64,000 nt of DNA, taken from the NCBI GenBank assembly GCA_021811085.1, contig JAJZPQ010000004.1, forward strand, positions 81,450 to 145,449. Direction: 5' to 3'. The position numbers and the translations under genes were made by a program. Positions 63,881 through 64,000 of this stretch are shown piece by piece. A model generated the notes under the pieces. That model ran no database searches. It worked only from the letters and a program-made list of their open reading frames with translations, and had not been told where the DNA came from. Source of the DNA: Pseudomonadota bacterium (lineage in GTDB: Bacteria > Pseudomonadota > Gammaproteobacteria > Burkholderiales > SG8-39). Each line of letters starts with the position of its first letter. Position 1 is the first letter of the stretch.

Positions 63881-64000
63881 CTACTCCTGCATCAAAACTT
63901 TCTTCCACTCCACCATGGCTCGTGTGAGTCTGGTGGAAAGTTCTGCGAATTCATCATAATGATGTTGCAGCATTCCCTCGGCTTCCCGGTTCTCGCCATC
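63881..64000 (-). CDS. C-terminal fragment of an unknown gene, cut by window edge
   Basis: 39 codons open to the window end, stop at 63881-63883. Reads MLQHHYDEFAELSTRLTRAM then VEWKKVLMQE; helical, charged, not recognised. It would sit upstream of the 62341-62634 gene before the IS inserted between them. Confidence 0.45.
   Translation of the reverse strand, partial: DGENREAEGMLQHHYDEFAELSTRLTRAMVEWKKVLMQE

Overview
The window looks like a chromosomal piece of a GC-rich betaproteobacterium. The evidence is gene order (greA-carB-carA-dapB-bamE next to divergent fur; rlmE-ftsH-folP-glmM next to divergent yhbY), a BktB-type thiolase with a phasin (polyhydroxyalkanoate storage), and gamma/beta-type PssA, Ppk and Ttr proteins. 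All calls come from reading the sequence and translations; no database search was run.

Layout. (1) 1-6400 is an accessory block on the minus strand: a Clp-family AAA+ ATPase cut by the window edge, a Ser/Thr kinase with six TPRs, a DUF2971-like protein, and a deaminase-GHKL-wHTH fusion preceded by an antitoxin-like remnant. The spacers carry palindromes. (2) 6402-20145 is core housekeeping: glmM, folP, ftsH, rlmE, yhbY, greA, carB, carA, dapB, bamE, fur, a GDT1-type exporter and sixA. A 41-bp structured repeat sits between rlmE/ftsH and again between folP/glmM. (3) 20179-25690 handles phosphate and polyphosphate: ppx, ppk, a DUF47 protein and a Pit transporter. (4) 25711-49543 is a long lipid neighbourhood: btaA-btaB-plcP (betaine lipid), olsA-olsB-phasin (ornithine lipid), bktB, glycosyltransferase-PAP2-M14-hydrolase, dgkA, a lipoprotein phosphatase, pssA, psd, a membrane-anchored class III aminotransferase, two more glycosyltransferases and two membrane proteins. 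(5) 49833-54201 carries two inverted copies of a DUF3562-YkgJ gene pair, a GNAT, a hydrolase, psiE and a candidate small RNA whose loop is an anti-Shine-Dalgarno tract. (6) 54356-61899 is tetrathionate respiration (ttrS-ttrR facing ttrB-ttrC-ttrA). (7) 62206-64000 holds gene fragments and an IS5-family element with a CTAA target duplication.

How it fits together. Several promoters in region 4-5 share one layout: two half-sites resembling CTGTCAT, four bases apart, then exactly ten bases, then a TAnnnT -10 box. This is the arrangement of PhoB-activated promoters. It occurs before btaA, before two paralogous small genes of unknown function (one leading the olsA-olsB-phasin group, one just downstream of plcP), before the lipoprotein phosphatase and before psiE. 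Longer phased half-site arrays precede a glycosyltransferase operon and a membrane protein gene. The simplest reading is a compact phosphate-starvation regulon: phosphate is scavenged from esters and from phospholipids (PlcP releasing diacylglycerol), and phospholipids are replaced with betaine, ornithine and perhaps glycolipids. The two paralogous small proteins, the aminotransferase and the two membrane proteins are the undescribed parts of that system.
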